A stretch of 6,802 nt of DNA from JANXVV01 sp038230975 (GTDB lineage Bacteria > Planctomycetota > Phycisphaerae > Tepidisphaerales > Tepidisphaeraceae): the NCBI GenBank assembly GCA_038230975.1, contig JBBRMF010000278.1, positions 1-6,802 of the forward strand. The letters run 5' to 3'. Position numbers and translations under genes: made by a program. A model generated the notes under the pieces. That model was not told the DNA's origin. It searched no databases and saw nothing but the letters and a program-made list of their open reading frames with translations. Below, piece by piece: positions 1 through 6,801 of the stretch (position 1 is the first letter of the stretch; each line of letters begins with the position of its first letter).

Positions 1-2438
1 CGGACGGCTGGCTGTATGGCAATCAAGGGGTGTTTACAAAATCACTGATCGGCAAGCCCGGCACGGCTGACGAAAAACGGACTCCGCTCCATTCCGGAGT
101 CTGGCGATATCATCCGGTTCGCCATGAGTTTGAGATTTTTGCCGAGGGTGGGAGCAATCAATGGGGGCTCGACTTCAATGAGGCCGGTCATCTCTTCATG
201 ACTCACTGCCGTAGCTTTTGGGGAGGTGGCGGCACGACGCATGTCATCCGTAACGGTCATTTCTGGAATCAGGCGAATGCCGGTTATGCCCCATTCATCT
301 CAAATGCCGCTCCCGATTTTGCTCCGGATTTGAAAAATTTCATGCCCGCTTCGGCACGATATGACAGCGGTGAAGGCGGCGCGGGAAAGGCTGGCACGAC
401 GGCAATCTACGGCGGCCATTCGCACGTAGGCACGATGATCTATCTGGGGGACAATTGGCCGCAGATCTATCGCGATCATCTGTTTACCCACAACCTGCAC
501 GGTCATCAGATGAATCAGCAGGAGAACGTACGCCAAGGCTCCGGATATGAAACTCTGCACGCGGGTTACGATCTGATGTTCTCGCCTGATCCACAATATA
601 TTCCCGTGGATTTACAAACCGGTCCGGATGGGGCGGTCTATGTCATTGACTGGTGCGATCTACAGCATTGCCATAATCCCGCGGAAGAAAATTGGGATCG
701 CAGTAACGGTCGAATCTATCGGATTTCCTGGACCCAAACCTATCACCCGGTGAAAGTGGATCTAGGTGCGAAAAACGATGTGGAGCTGGCGGCGTTACAG
801 ACGCATCGTAACGACTGGTATTCGCGAGCCGCGCGCCAACTCTTGCAGGAGCGCGCCGCCAAGAAAAAGATCGATGAACAGGCCATTGCCGCACTGGCGC
901 GATTGGCCAAAACCTCGCCCAGTTATGCGCACGTTCTCCGCGCGATGTGGACCTTGCACGTCATCGGCGAACTGGATGAATCGCTGATTGCAGTGGCGTT
1001 ACATCATTCTGACGATCGCGTGCGCGCGTGGGCCATTCAATTGGCGACGGAGCGCACCCCGACGATTTCAGCGAAAACGCTCATTTCGCTTGCCGTCAAT
1101 GACCCGTCACCGACGGTTCGATTGGCGCTGGCGTCGGCTCTGCCGGCATTATCACCCGAGACTTGCTGGAATGTAGGCACTGCACTTGCATCGCACGCGG
1201 AAGATGCCGCCGATCGATTTCTTCCGAAAATGATCTGGTGTGGTTTGGCATGTGTCATCACCGAGGACTTCGCGCGCGGGATGGCGATTGCGGAAATGAC
1301 GCCGATGCCCAGTCTGGCCAATTCCATTCGTTGGTATGCCGCTACGCATGCCCAAGGCCGTGAAGTACTCGTGTCCCATATTGCCACCGATTCCGAACCG
1401 ACCGCCGCGCTGGAATTACGGATTCTCGCTTTTGGATTGAAAGATGAAGCGCACGCTTCCATGCCTAAGGATTGGCAGCAGGCCAGTTCGCGATTTACCG
1501 GATCGTTGAGTGGCTTAACCAATCAGCTAGCCGCGCTCTTTGGCGATCAAGAAATCATAGCCAAAACACGGTCCGTCCTCGCGGATGATAAAAGACCGCT
1601 CGCCGAGCGACAATCCGCGTTTAACCTCTTGAAGCGCATCGGTGATAAGGAATCGATCCCTCTTTATGCGAAGCTACTGGATGTCGCGGAATTCCGATCA
1701 CTGGTGATTCCCCTCCTGTCTGGAAGTAATGATCCAGAAACGGCTGCGGCTCTGATCGCGCGTTTCCCAAAGTTCAGTAATCCTAATCGCATCGCGGCGA
1801 TCAATACGCTGACCAGCCGCCCGGCGCTGGCACTTAAATTGCTCGATGAGGTTGAAACAGGAAAGCTCGACAAGAAGTTCCTCGGTTCATTTCAGGTTCG
1901 TCAAATGCGAAACCTGCAGGATGCGGAGTTGAATAAACGACTCGATAAGAACTGGGGAAAAGTCACCGAATCGTCAGTGGAGATGAAGTTGACGATCGCA
2001 CGGCTACAGAAAGCCTACCAGGAAGCGCCGCTCTGGGCTTATGACGCAGGAGCGGGCAAAAAAACCTTCCAACAAATCTGTGCCAATTGCCATACGCTGA
2101 ATGGCGAAGGGGCAAAAGTTGGCCCGGATCTCACCGGCTCTGCAAAGAATGGTTCGGCCTATTTTCTGGAAAACATTGTCGATCCGAATGCGGTCGTCGG
2201 TGAGCAGTATCAACTGACGGTGATTACAAAGCGGGATGGCTCACTGATTTCAGGAATTGCAATTCAAGAGACACCGACAGCAGTGACCGTTCGTACGGTC
2301 CCTGAGGCTGTTGTAGTTGCCAAGACCGACATTCAGAGTCGCCAGCTTCGTAGGGAATCCATGATGCCGGCCGGCATTCTCGAAGCCTTGCCTGAGCGGA
2401 ACGCTATCGAGCTACTCAAGTTTCTGACCGGGAATTAG
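1..2438 (+). CDS. PVC-type dehydrogenase / heme-binding CxxCH protein, C-terminal part (5' end outside window)
   Basis: Probable exported electron-transfer dehydrogenase with a C-terminal heme domain; the substrate is unknown for most members. The frame is open from base 3 (reads DGWLYGNQGVFTKS), which matches the interior of the family, so the GTG at 30 is not the start and an N-terminal part is missing. Three regions are visible. About 3-740 is the end of a beta-propeller, with GDNWPQIYRDHLFTHNLHGH and GPDGAVYVIDWCDLQHCH followed by RSNGRIYRISW. About 780-1900 is a helical HEAT-like region (HRNDWYSRAARQLLQER, then paired helices). About 2040-2435 is a cytochrome c domain with the heme motif CANCH at 2079-2093, then GEGAKVGPDLTG and a late MMPAGILEAL whose Met may be the second heme ligand. 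The stop is TAG at 2436-2438, followed by a hairpin at 2478-2504. Family assignment is from recognised motifs; function is inferred. Confidence 0.93.
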   Translation, partial: DGWLYGNQGVFTKSLIGKPGTADEKRTPLHSGVWRYHPVRHEFEIFAEGGSNQWGLDFNEAGHLFMTHCRSFWGGGGTTHVIRNGHFWNQANAGYAPFISNAAPDFAPDLKNFMPASARYDSGEGGAGKAGTTAIYGGHSHVGTMIYLGDNWPQIYRDHLFTHNLHGHQMNQQENVRQGSGYETLHAGYDLMFSPDPQYIPVDLQTGPDGAVYVIDWCDLQHCHNPAEENWDRSNGRIYRISWTQTYHPVKVDLGAKNDVELAALQTHRNDWYSRAARQLLQERAAKKKIDEQAIAALARLAKTSPSYAHVLRAMWTLHVIGELDESLIAVALHHSDDRVRAWAIQLATERTPTISAKTLISLAVNDPSPTVRLALASALPALSPETCWNVGTALASHAEDAADRFLPKMIWCGLACVITEDFARGMAIAEMTPMPSLANSIRWYAATHAQGREVLVSHIATDSEPTAALELRILAFGLKDEAHASMPKDWQQASSRFTGSLSGLTNQLAALFGDQEIIAKTRSVLADDKRPLAERQSAFNLLKRIGDKESIPLYAKLLDVAEFRSLVIPLLSGSNDPETAAALIARFPKFSNPNRIAAINTLTSRPALALKLLDEVETGKLDKKFLGSFQVRQMRNLQDAELNKRLDKNWGKVTESSVEMKLTIARLQKAYQEAPLWAYDAGAGKKTFQQICANCHTLNGEGAKVGPDLTGSAKNGSAYFLENIVDPNAVVGEQYQLTVITKRDGSLISGIAIQETPTAVTVRTVPEAVVVAKTDIQSRQLRRESMMPAGILEALPERNAIELLKFLTGN

Positions 2439-2477
2439 TGGGTTTCTTTTTCAAGCTGATGTTGAACCCCAAATGAT

Positions 2478-2504
2478 AGAAGCCCTGATAAAATCAGGGC
2501 TTCT
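2478..2504. terminator. Hairpin between convergent genes, candidate bidirectional terminator
   Basis: An 11-bp perfect stem (AGAAGCCCTGA at 2478-2488 with its complement at 2494-2504) closes a 5-nt TAAAA loop. It begins 40 nt after the dehydrogenase stop and 9 nt beyond the 3' end of the minus-strand tRNA, exactly where both converging transcripts should end. Neither side has a strong run of T: the plus side continues GCTTCAAGC and the minus side ATCATTTGGGG. It may therefore be a weak or factor-assisted terminator, or an RNA 3'-end stabiliser. The stem is seen directly; the role is inferred from position. Confidence 0.65.
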
Positions 2505-2512
2505 GCTTCAAG

Positions 2513-2586
<74 letters not shown>

Positions 2587-2603
2587 GTAGCGACAAGTAA
2601 GAC

Positions 2604-2631
2604 AATTTATTCGCCATTCACAAGATGTCAA
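2604..2631 (-). promoter_or_regulatory. Promoter of tRNA-Asp
   Basis: On the minus strand a perfect -35 box TTGACA (plus-strand 2626-2631) is followed after 16 nt by TAAATT (plus-strand 2604-2609), which matches TATAAT at 4 of 6 positions. The -10 box ends 17 nt before the first base of the tRNA, leaving room for a short 5' leader removed by RNase P. The boxes are seen directly; promoter activity is inferred. Confidence 0.6.
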
Positions 2632-2636
2632 GTCAG

Positions 2637-2642
2637 TATACT
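2637..2642 (+). promoter_or_regulatory. Candidate -10 box for the RNase H-like gene
   Basis: TATACT matches the -10 consensus at 5 of 6 positions and ends 8 nt before the ATG at 2651, so transcription would begin at or within a base or two of the start codon. No good -35 box lies at 15-18 nt spacing, and no Shine-Dalgarno sequence precedes the ATG. The box lies inside an imperfect 16-bp palindrome (2631-2646) that touches the -35 box of the divergent tRNA promoter. Confidence 0.35.
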
Positions 2643-2650
2643 GAGTCGCT

Positions 2651-3637
2651 ATGATTATCGCCGGTATAGATGAGGCTGGATACGGACCATTGCTCGGACC
2701 TTTAGTGGTTGGATGTGCGGCATTTCGGCTGGTAGAACACTCCGGCGAACGCTCAGAAACCCTGGACGAAATTCCGTGTCTTTGGGAACGACTGAAAAAA
2801 GTTATTTCAAAGACGCGTTTGAAGAGCGGGCGAAAGCTCCATATCAACGACAGCAAGCTGGTTTACTCCTCCAGCGGCGGGATGAAAGAACTGGAGAAGA
2901 CGGTGTTGGCCGTGACGACCGCGTGGCGTGAGTGGGGCGATGGATTTGACGACGTCTTCAATCACCTTGCGCCTCATGCGTTGCCCGACATGCGACAATC
3001 GTCCTGGTACCAACCGGCGGCGGAGGAATCATTTCCGTTTTCGCAGGAAGGCATGCCAATCAAAATCTTTGCGAACGCTCTGCGGCAGGAGATGAATCGC
3101 GCGAAGGTGCAGTGCGTTCATCTTGGGGCACGAGTGCTATTTGAAAAGCCCCTCAATCATCTTTTTGACAAGACGCGCAATAAAGCCAATGCGCTTTTTT
3201 CAATCGCGGCGATTCATTTGGACTATTTGCTGCGGGAGCACGGGCGAGACAATCTCACGATTTTTTGCGATCGGCAGGGGGGTCGGGAACATTATGGGCC
3301 GTTGTTGCGGACGATGTTCGAAGACTGGTCGCTTGAAATTGTTCGCGAAGAGGATGGACGCAGCGACTATCGGCTCCATCAAGCCGGACATATTGTAAGA
3401 TTGACTTTCCGGGAGAAGGCCGAGGCACAGTGCCTTTCCGTGGCGATGGCGTCGATGGTGAGTAAATACCTCCGTGAGGCTCTCATGCATCGTTTTAACG
3501 CCTGGTGGCTTTTGCGGCAGCCTGGGCTGAGCCCCACGGCCGGTTATCACACGGACGGTGTGCGATTCCTAGCCGACACAGAGGTGTTGCGAAAGCAGTT
3601 GAGGATTGCAGACCACGATCTAATTCGATCAAGATAG
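2651..3637 (+). CDS. RNase HII/HIII-family ribonuclease H-like protein
   Basis: Predicted cytoplasmic nuclease that cuts the RNA strand of RNA-DNA hybrids or removes ribonucleotides from DNA. Of 328 residues, the start GIDEAGYGPLLGPLVVG (5-21) is the type 2 RNase H signature with acidic pair D7-E8. NDSKL (66-70) matches the DSK-L motif. D207 in IFCDRQGGR is the likely third acidic residue. REKAEAQCLSVAMASMVSKY (254-273) matches the conserved ASxxxK/R helix, with E258 where RNase HII usually has Asp, a form that recalls RNase HIII. The protein is over 100 residues longer than a usual RNase HII (about 200), mainly through an insert between about 85 and 165; no RNase HIII-type N-terminal extension is seen. 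The ATG at 2651 is chosen because the catalytic motif begins at residue 5; no Shine-Dalgarno is visible. Family is confident; activity and HII versus HIII class are not. Confidence 0.85.
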   Translation: MIIAGIDEAGYGPLLGPLVVGCAAFRLVEHSGERSETLDEIPCLWERLKKVISKTRLKSGRKLHINDSKLVYSSSGGMKELEKTVLAVTTAWREWGDGFDDVFNHLAPHALPDMRQSSWYQPAAEESFPFSQEGMPIKIFANALRQEMNRAKVQCVHLGARVLFEKPLNHLFDKTRNKANALFSIAAIHLDYLLREHGRDNLTIFCDRQGGREHYGPLLRTMFEDWSLEIVREEDGRSDYRLHQAGHIVRLTFREKAEAQCLSVAMASMVSKYLREALMHRFNAWWLLRQPGLSPTAGYHTDGVRFLADTEVLRKQLRIADHDLIRSR

Positions 3638-3717
3638 TATAGATAGATTGCCCAACCCGCGCGAAAATATTACGGCGTGGTCGATTTGCCGGGTTAGATT
3701 CTTTCAATGTTTGTGAC

Positions 3718-3722
3718 AGGAG
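3718..3722 (+). promoter_or_regulatory. Shine-Dalgarno site of the STAS gene
   Basis: AGGAG lies 6 nt before the ATG at 3729, a good ribosome binding site that fixes this start. It contrasts with the other two complete genes in the window, whose starts have no recognisable Shine-Dalgarno. Confidence 0.75.
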
Positions 3723-3728
3723 CGGACG

Positions 3729-4055
3729 ATGCCGATTGAAAAATGGTCCGAAAAAATCGTGGTAGTCCATCTAGGTGACGATCCGCAGTTTACGGAAGAT
3801 GTTCAAAGTCTTGGCGCGATAATCCGCCAGAACGTCAGTATCGTGCTGGATTTTAATGCCGTGCGATACATTAATTCTTCAAACCTTTCGCGGCTTCTTA
3901 AGCTTCGGAAGCAGTTGACCAGCACCGAAGCGCGGCTTGTGCTTTGCGGATTGAACAATCAGGTGTGGGGAGTCTTCCTGATCACGGGACTCGATAAGAT
4001 ATTTGAGTTCAGCGACAACGTGCCGACGGCTCTGGCCACGCTGCAATTGGCCTGA
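3729..4055 (+). CDS. STAS-domain protein, anti-sigma factor antagonist-like
   Basis: A 108-residue cytoplasmic protein made of a single STAS domain, the fold of SpoIIAA and RsbV. Such proteins bind anti-sigma factor kinases in partner-switching pathways, although many planctomycete members have unknown partners. The alternating strand at 9-15 (KIVVVHL) and the core SIVLDFNAVRYINSSNLSRL (37-56) fit the fold. INSSNLSRLL corresponds to the DSSGLG phosphorylation loop of SpoIIAA, making S51 the likely phospho-acceptor; the usual Gly after the two serines is Asn here. A second strand (ARLVLCGL, 68-75) and helix (VWGVFLITGLDKIFEF) follow as expected. No kinase, phosphatase or sigma factor gene lies beside it. 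It starts 91 nt after the RNase H-like gene, so it may be co-transcribed or separate. Its stop is 2 nt from the stop of the convergent glycosidase gene. Confidence 0.85.
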   Translation: MPIEKWSEKIVVVHLGDDPQFTEDVQSLGAIIRQNVSIVLDFNAVRYINSSNLSRLLKLRKQLTSTEARLVLCGLNNQVWGVFLITGLDKIFEFSDNVPTALATLQLA

Positions 4056-4057
4056 AT

Positions 4058-6595
4058 CTATTCCTGCCACGCCTCAATTTCAGTCACACCACTGCGGGCC
4101 TCGCCTTTATTGGTGAAGGTAATTCGGAACTTCGTCGCTTTGATTTTCGGAAAAGTGACCGTGTTAGTCATTCCGCCAGTCGGAATTTTCGGAATGGCGA
4201 CTTGGCCTTCAATGTCAACCCATTCATTTCCCACTGAACGCTGAAGAGAATACTTCGCCGGTGCTTGCACGCCTCCTCGATCATCGAAAATGTGGATTTC
4301 AACGCGTCCGATTTCTTTTTTCGCGCCAAAATCGATCTCAAGCCAGTCCGTTGCGTTTGGCGAACCGAAGCTCGTCCAGCGATTCATCGGTGTCGGAAGG
4401 AAGTTAATTTTGCCATCGATCGCGCTTTCTGGTTTCCCGCCAAATCGATCTGAAAACGATGCGGATGCTTTGGGGAAACCCTGCCCACTGCGATTAAAAG
4501 CAAGATTGCCGGCAGGCATCGGTGCAGGAACAAACGGCAAAGTTCCATCGCCCCAGGCTTCTACCTCCGTCAGTCCTGATTTCCCATCGGCGGCATGCGT
4601 CATGACAATTCGGAATTTTTCCACATCCGTCGCCGGGAAATGAATCTCATTCGCACGATGTCCTGTCGGCTTTGACGGCGTTCGCTTCTGATCGGGGAAT
4701 GATTTCCAGCCAGCTCCATCTGAATACTCAATTTGGTAATCGGCGGGAGCGACGATCGGACCGCCATCGTCCAGAAAATAGAGTTTGATCATATCCAGCC
4801 GACGTTTCGCTCCAAGGTCGATCATGATCGAATCTGAAGCGTTCGGTGAGCCGGCCGATGTCCAACGATTGGGAGGGTTCTTATGATACCAATAGTTGCC
4901 GTCATTGATTTTAGAAAGGGATGTTCCCTGAGCCACGAATGAGGCGGTTAACCGGGGAAAATAGTCGCCGTCATTGTTGACGGCAAAGTTCATTCGGATG
5001 GTTTGCTGCGCACGTTCCTCAACGGCGGGCGGGAGCTTCACGGAGAGCTTGCCCAGTGTCGGCGATGACGCGATGCGCTTACCATCGGCGACAATATGCA
5101 GGCCCGCCCCGATGCCATATCGGCTGCCCGTACGGTCCCAGACGATTGCCAGCCGATGACCACGATACGGCACATCGTCAACCGCAAAATAATCCCACTC
5201 CGCCGGCGCCAGCGGATCAAGGCTGAGCGTGTCGTCGTCCTGCGTCTTCAAACCCACGAGGCCCGTGATAATCAAGTCGCAATAGCCCGAGTGAAAATAG
5301 TGTTCGCTATGGTTATATCCATCGTGACCTTCAAACGATCCCGTATCCGGATGCAGCGCCTCGGCCAAATAGGGTCGGCCTTGTTTGCGGTGCGATACGG
5401 CGTAATTGTGCAGAAGCTTCACGTAGTCAGCGCGCGTGACAAACTTCTGGTCGTATCCTTGCAGAAGGTTCGCCATCGCTTTGAGAGTCTGGGTGGTCGC
5501 GTAAGGCCATGATTGTCCGCTCCACCAGCAGCAGGATTTCTGGAGCAGGAACATCGGATCATTTCGCTCGACGGTTGTGGGCCCACGATCGGCGTAAAAG
5601 TACGCCGGGTCCATCAGGAACTTCCACGCCGCTTCAAACCCCGGATCAGGTAGATTGAATTGCCAGGGAACGTAACCGATTTCTTCGCGACCATGGGGGC
5701 TGCCGGCGTAACGACCGCTCTGATAAGTCAGCGTGCCCGCTTTGACGACATTGCCTTCTTTATCCTGCTCCTCATCGCGATACATCGGAAAAAAGAAGTT
5801 ACGATTCGGATCCCAAAGGCGGGTTTGCAATTGCTCTTTAATTCCTGCGGCTTTTGCGAGGAAAGTTTTGGCGGTTACCGGGTCACCCGCGAGATCGGCG
5901 ATGTGAGCGATGGCCATCGCATCCGCCCACATATAGGCGTTAAATGACGGGCGAAACCCCGGCGCGCCACGAAGAATATCTTTGGTCTGCCGACTGCTGA
6001 TGTTGAATTCCATCCCGTCGTCATGTCCGATTTGCCAGAACATTCCGATGTTGGCAACCCACTGCCGCTTGGCCCAGCCGTCATAGTTTTTGACGAGGTC
6101 CGACAGCAGGTCCGTTACAAACACTTTTTCGGGATGGACGAGGTGGACGGCCCAAATGGCATCTGCAAGCCAGGTCGAATAATTGCGCGGCTGTGCTCCG
6201 GGCGTGCGCAACCAATAGCGAGAATAATCACGGGCATAGCGTGGGTCGCGCAACCAGCGAACTTCATAGAGCTGATGACCGGCCGGGCAACTGATGGCTC
6301 CATACGCGCCGGACCAGAACGGTCGATCAATAAATTCCGTGAATGAATAACCGCTGTTGGGTGAACCATACGTGAGATGCTTGGTCAGGAGTTCCCAGCG
6401 GTAGTAATAAGTCGTGTTGATGTCGGCGTCCGGGCACTCGAAGAACGGAATATTGGCCTTAAACCATTCCGAATCGCGATTGTCCCAGAAGGACTGTGCG
6501 TCGAGTAATTTTTGCTTATCAAGAATGTCGGCGGACGCGCACAAACCCATCAGCGATAGAATGCACAGGACCGTCGCAATGCGGAAGTTTCTCAT
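4058..6595 (-). CDS. Secreted MGH1/six-hairpin-type glycoside hydrolase with two discoidin domains
   Basis: Predicted exported glycosidase of 845 residues; the substrate cannot be named. Numbering is from the ATG at 6595. The signal peptide is residues 1-22 (MRNFR, hydrophobic IATVLCILSLMGL, cleavage near ASA-D). An (alpha/alpha)6 barrel spans about 58-451, like the MGH1/GH63-type families, with the acidic motif DDGME (192-196), WWSGQSW (357-363) and EALHPDTG (412-419). D192/D193 and E412 are candidate catalytic acids by analogy. A short beta domain follows (about 455-520, AEWDYFAVDDVPYRGH). Two F5/8 type C (discoidin, CBM32-like) domains occupy about 536-682 and 697-844; they share NRWTSxGSPNAxD and end in TEVEAWG and TEIEAWQE, and probably bind carbohydrate. 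The frame is open upstream to a TTG at 6682, but that start would place 29 charged residues before the signal peptide, so the ATG is preferred. No Shine-Dalgarno is seen. The stop is TAG at 4058-4060. Confidence 0.88.
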   Translation of the reverse strand: MRNFRIATVLCILSLMGLCASADILDKQKLLDAQSFWDNRDSEWFKANIPFFECPDADINTTYYYRWELLTKHLTYGSPNSGYSFTEFIDRPFWSGAYGAISCPAGHQLYEVRWLRDPRYARDYSRYWLRTPGAQPRNYSTWLADAIWAVHLVHPEKVFVTDLLSDLVKNYDGWAKRQWVANIGMFWQIGHDDGMEFNISSRQTKDILRGAPGFRPSFNAYMWADAMAIAHIADLAGDPVTAKTFLAKAAGIKEQLQTRLWDPNRNFFFPMYRDEEQDKEGNVVKAGTLTYQSGRYAGSPHGREEIGYVPWQFNLPDPGFEAAWKFLMDPAYFYADRGPTTVERNDPMFLLQKSCCWWSGQSWPYATTQTLKAMANLLQGYDQKFVTRADYVKLLHNYAVSHRKQGRPYLAEALHPDTGSFEGHDGYNHSEHYFHSGYCDLIITGLVGLKTQDDDTLSLDPLAPAEWDYFAVDDVPYRGHRLAIVWDRTGSRYGIGAGLHIVADGKRIASSPTLGKLSVKLPPAVEERAQQTIRMNFAVNNDGDYFPRLTASFVAQGTSLSKINDGNYWYHKNPPNRWTSAGSPNASDSIMIDLGAKRRLDMIKLYFLDDGGPIVAPADYQIEYSDGAGWKSFPDQKRTPSKPTGHRANEIHFPATDVEKFRIVMTHAADGKSGLTEVEAWGDGTLPFVPAPMPAGNLAFNRSGQGFPKASASFSDRFGGKPESAIDGKINFLPTPMNRWTSFGSPNATDWLEIDFGAKKEIGRVEIHIFDDRGGVQAPAKYSLQRSVGNEWVDIEGQVAIPKIPTGGMTNTVTFPKIKATKFRITFTNKGEARSGVTEIEAWQE

Positions 6596-6602
6596 GCGGG
6601 CG

Positions 6603-6608
6603 ATTGTA
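6603..6608 (-). promoter_or_regulatory. Candidate -10 box for the glycoside hydrolase gene
   Basis: On the minus strand TACAAT matches TATAAT at 5 of 6 positions and ends 7 nt before the ATG at 6595. The best -35 match at 17-nt spacing (ATCACG) is only 3 of 6. If used, the transcript would begin essentially at the start codon, which agrees with the missing Shine-Dalgarno and argues against the upstream TTG start. Inference from position and consensus only. Confidence 0.3.
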
Positions 6609-6713
6609 GCGTCTAAGAACCAAATCGTGATAGATCGCCAAAAATTTAGGATACGGCGAAATTTGCTTAAAGCGATTTTCAACTTGGTGTGGCTTCGTCA
6701 CGAATAGGATTTA

Positions 6714-6801
6714 GGGTGCCACGGGTCGCGGTACTCCGAGACCTGTGGGTAGTGGATGCACGCAGGAAACAGGTCTCGGAGTACCGCGACCCGTGGCACC
6801 C
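6714..6801. repeat. Perfect 33-bp inverted repeat with 22-nt centre (REP/MITE-like)
   Basis: The left arm (6714-6746) begins GGGTGCCACGGGTCGCGG and the right arm (6769-6801) is its exact reverse complement; the centre is 6747-6768. Within each arm is a 20-bp quasi-palindrome (6724-6743 in the left arm, 14 of 20 positions symmetric) running from GGTCGCGG to CCGAGACC, preceded by the small symmetric GTGCCAC (6716-6722). Each arm could therefore fold alone or pair with the other. This resembles paired REP units or a miniature inverted-repeat element. No coding sequence or T-run is present. It starts 119 bp upstream of the glycosidase ATG and ends one base before the window edge, so flanking duplications cannot be judged. 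Confidence 0.85.

Noticed and set aside
1037..1522. Minus-strand open frame of 161 codons inside the dehydrogenase gene
   Set aside because: It lies fully antisense to a well-supported gene, has no recognisable motif, and is a shadow of codon bias in the real frame.
3654..3695. AACCCG / CGGGTT pair between the RNase H-like and STAS genes as a terminator
   Set aside because: The stem is only 6 bp with a 30-nt loop and no T-run; it is likely chance.
5096..5512. Plus-strand open frame of 138 codons inside the glycosidase gene
   Set aside because: It is antisense to the conserved glycosidase barrel and beta-domain region, with no recognised domain or ribosome binding site.
6536..6595. Lipoprotein signal in the glycosidase (cysteines in the leader)
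   Set aside because: The residue before the relevant Cys is Leu (MGLC), which does not fit a lipobox; a type I cleavage after ASA fits better.
6596..6682. N-terminal extension of the glycosidase from a TTG start at 6682
   Set aside because: It would put 29 residues rich in Arg and Lys ahead of an otherwise ideal signal peptide beginning at the ATG at 6595.
6714..6801. CRISPR repeat or tandem array
   Set aside because: The two copies are inverted, not direct, with a single 22-nt centre; no further units are visible.
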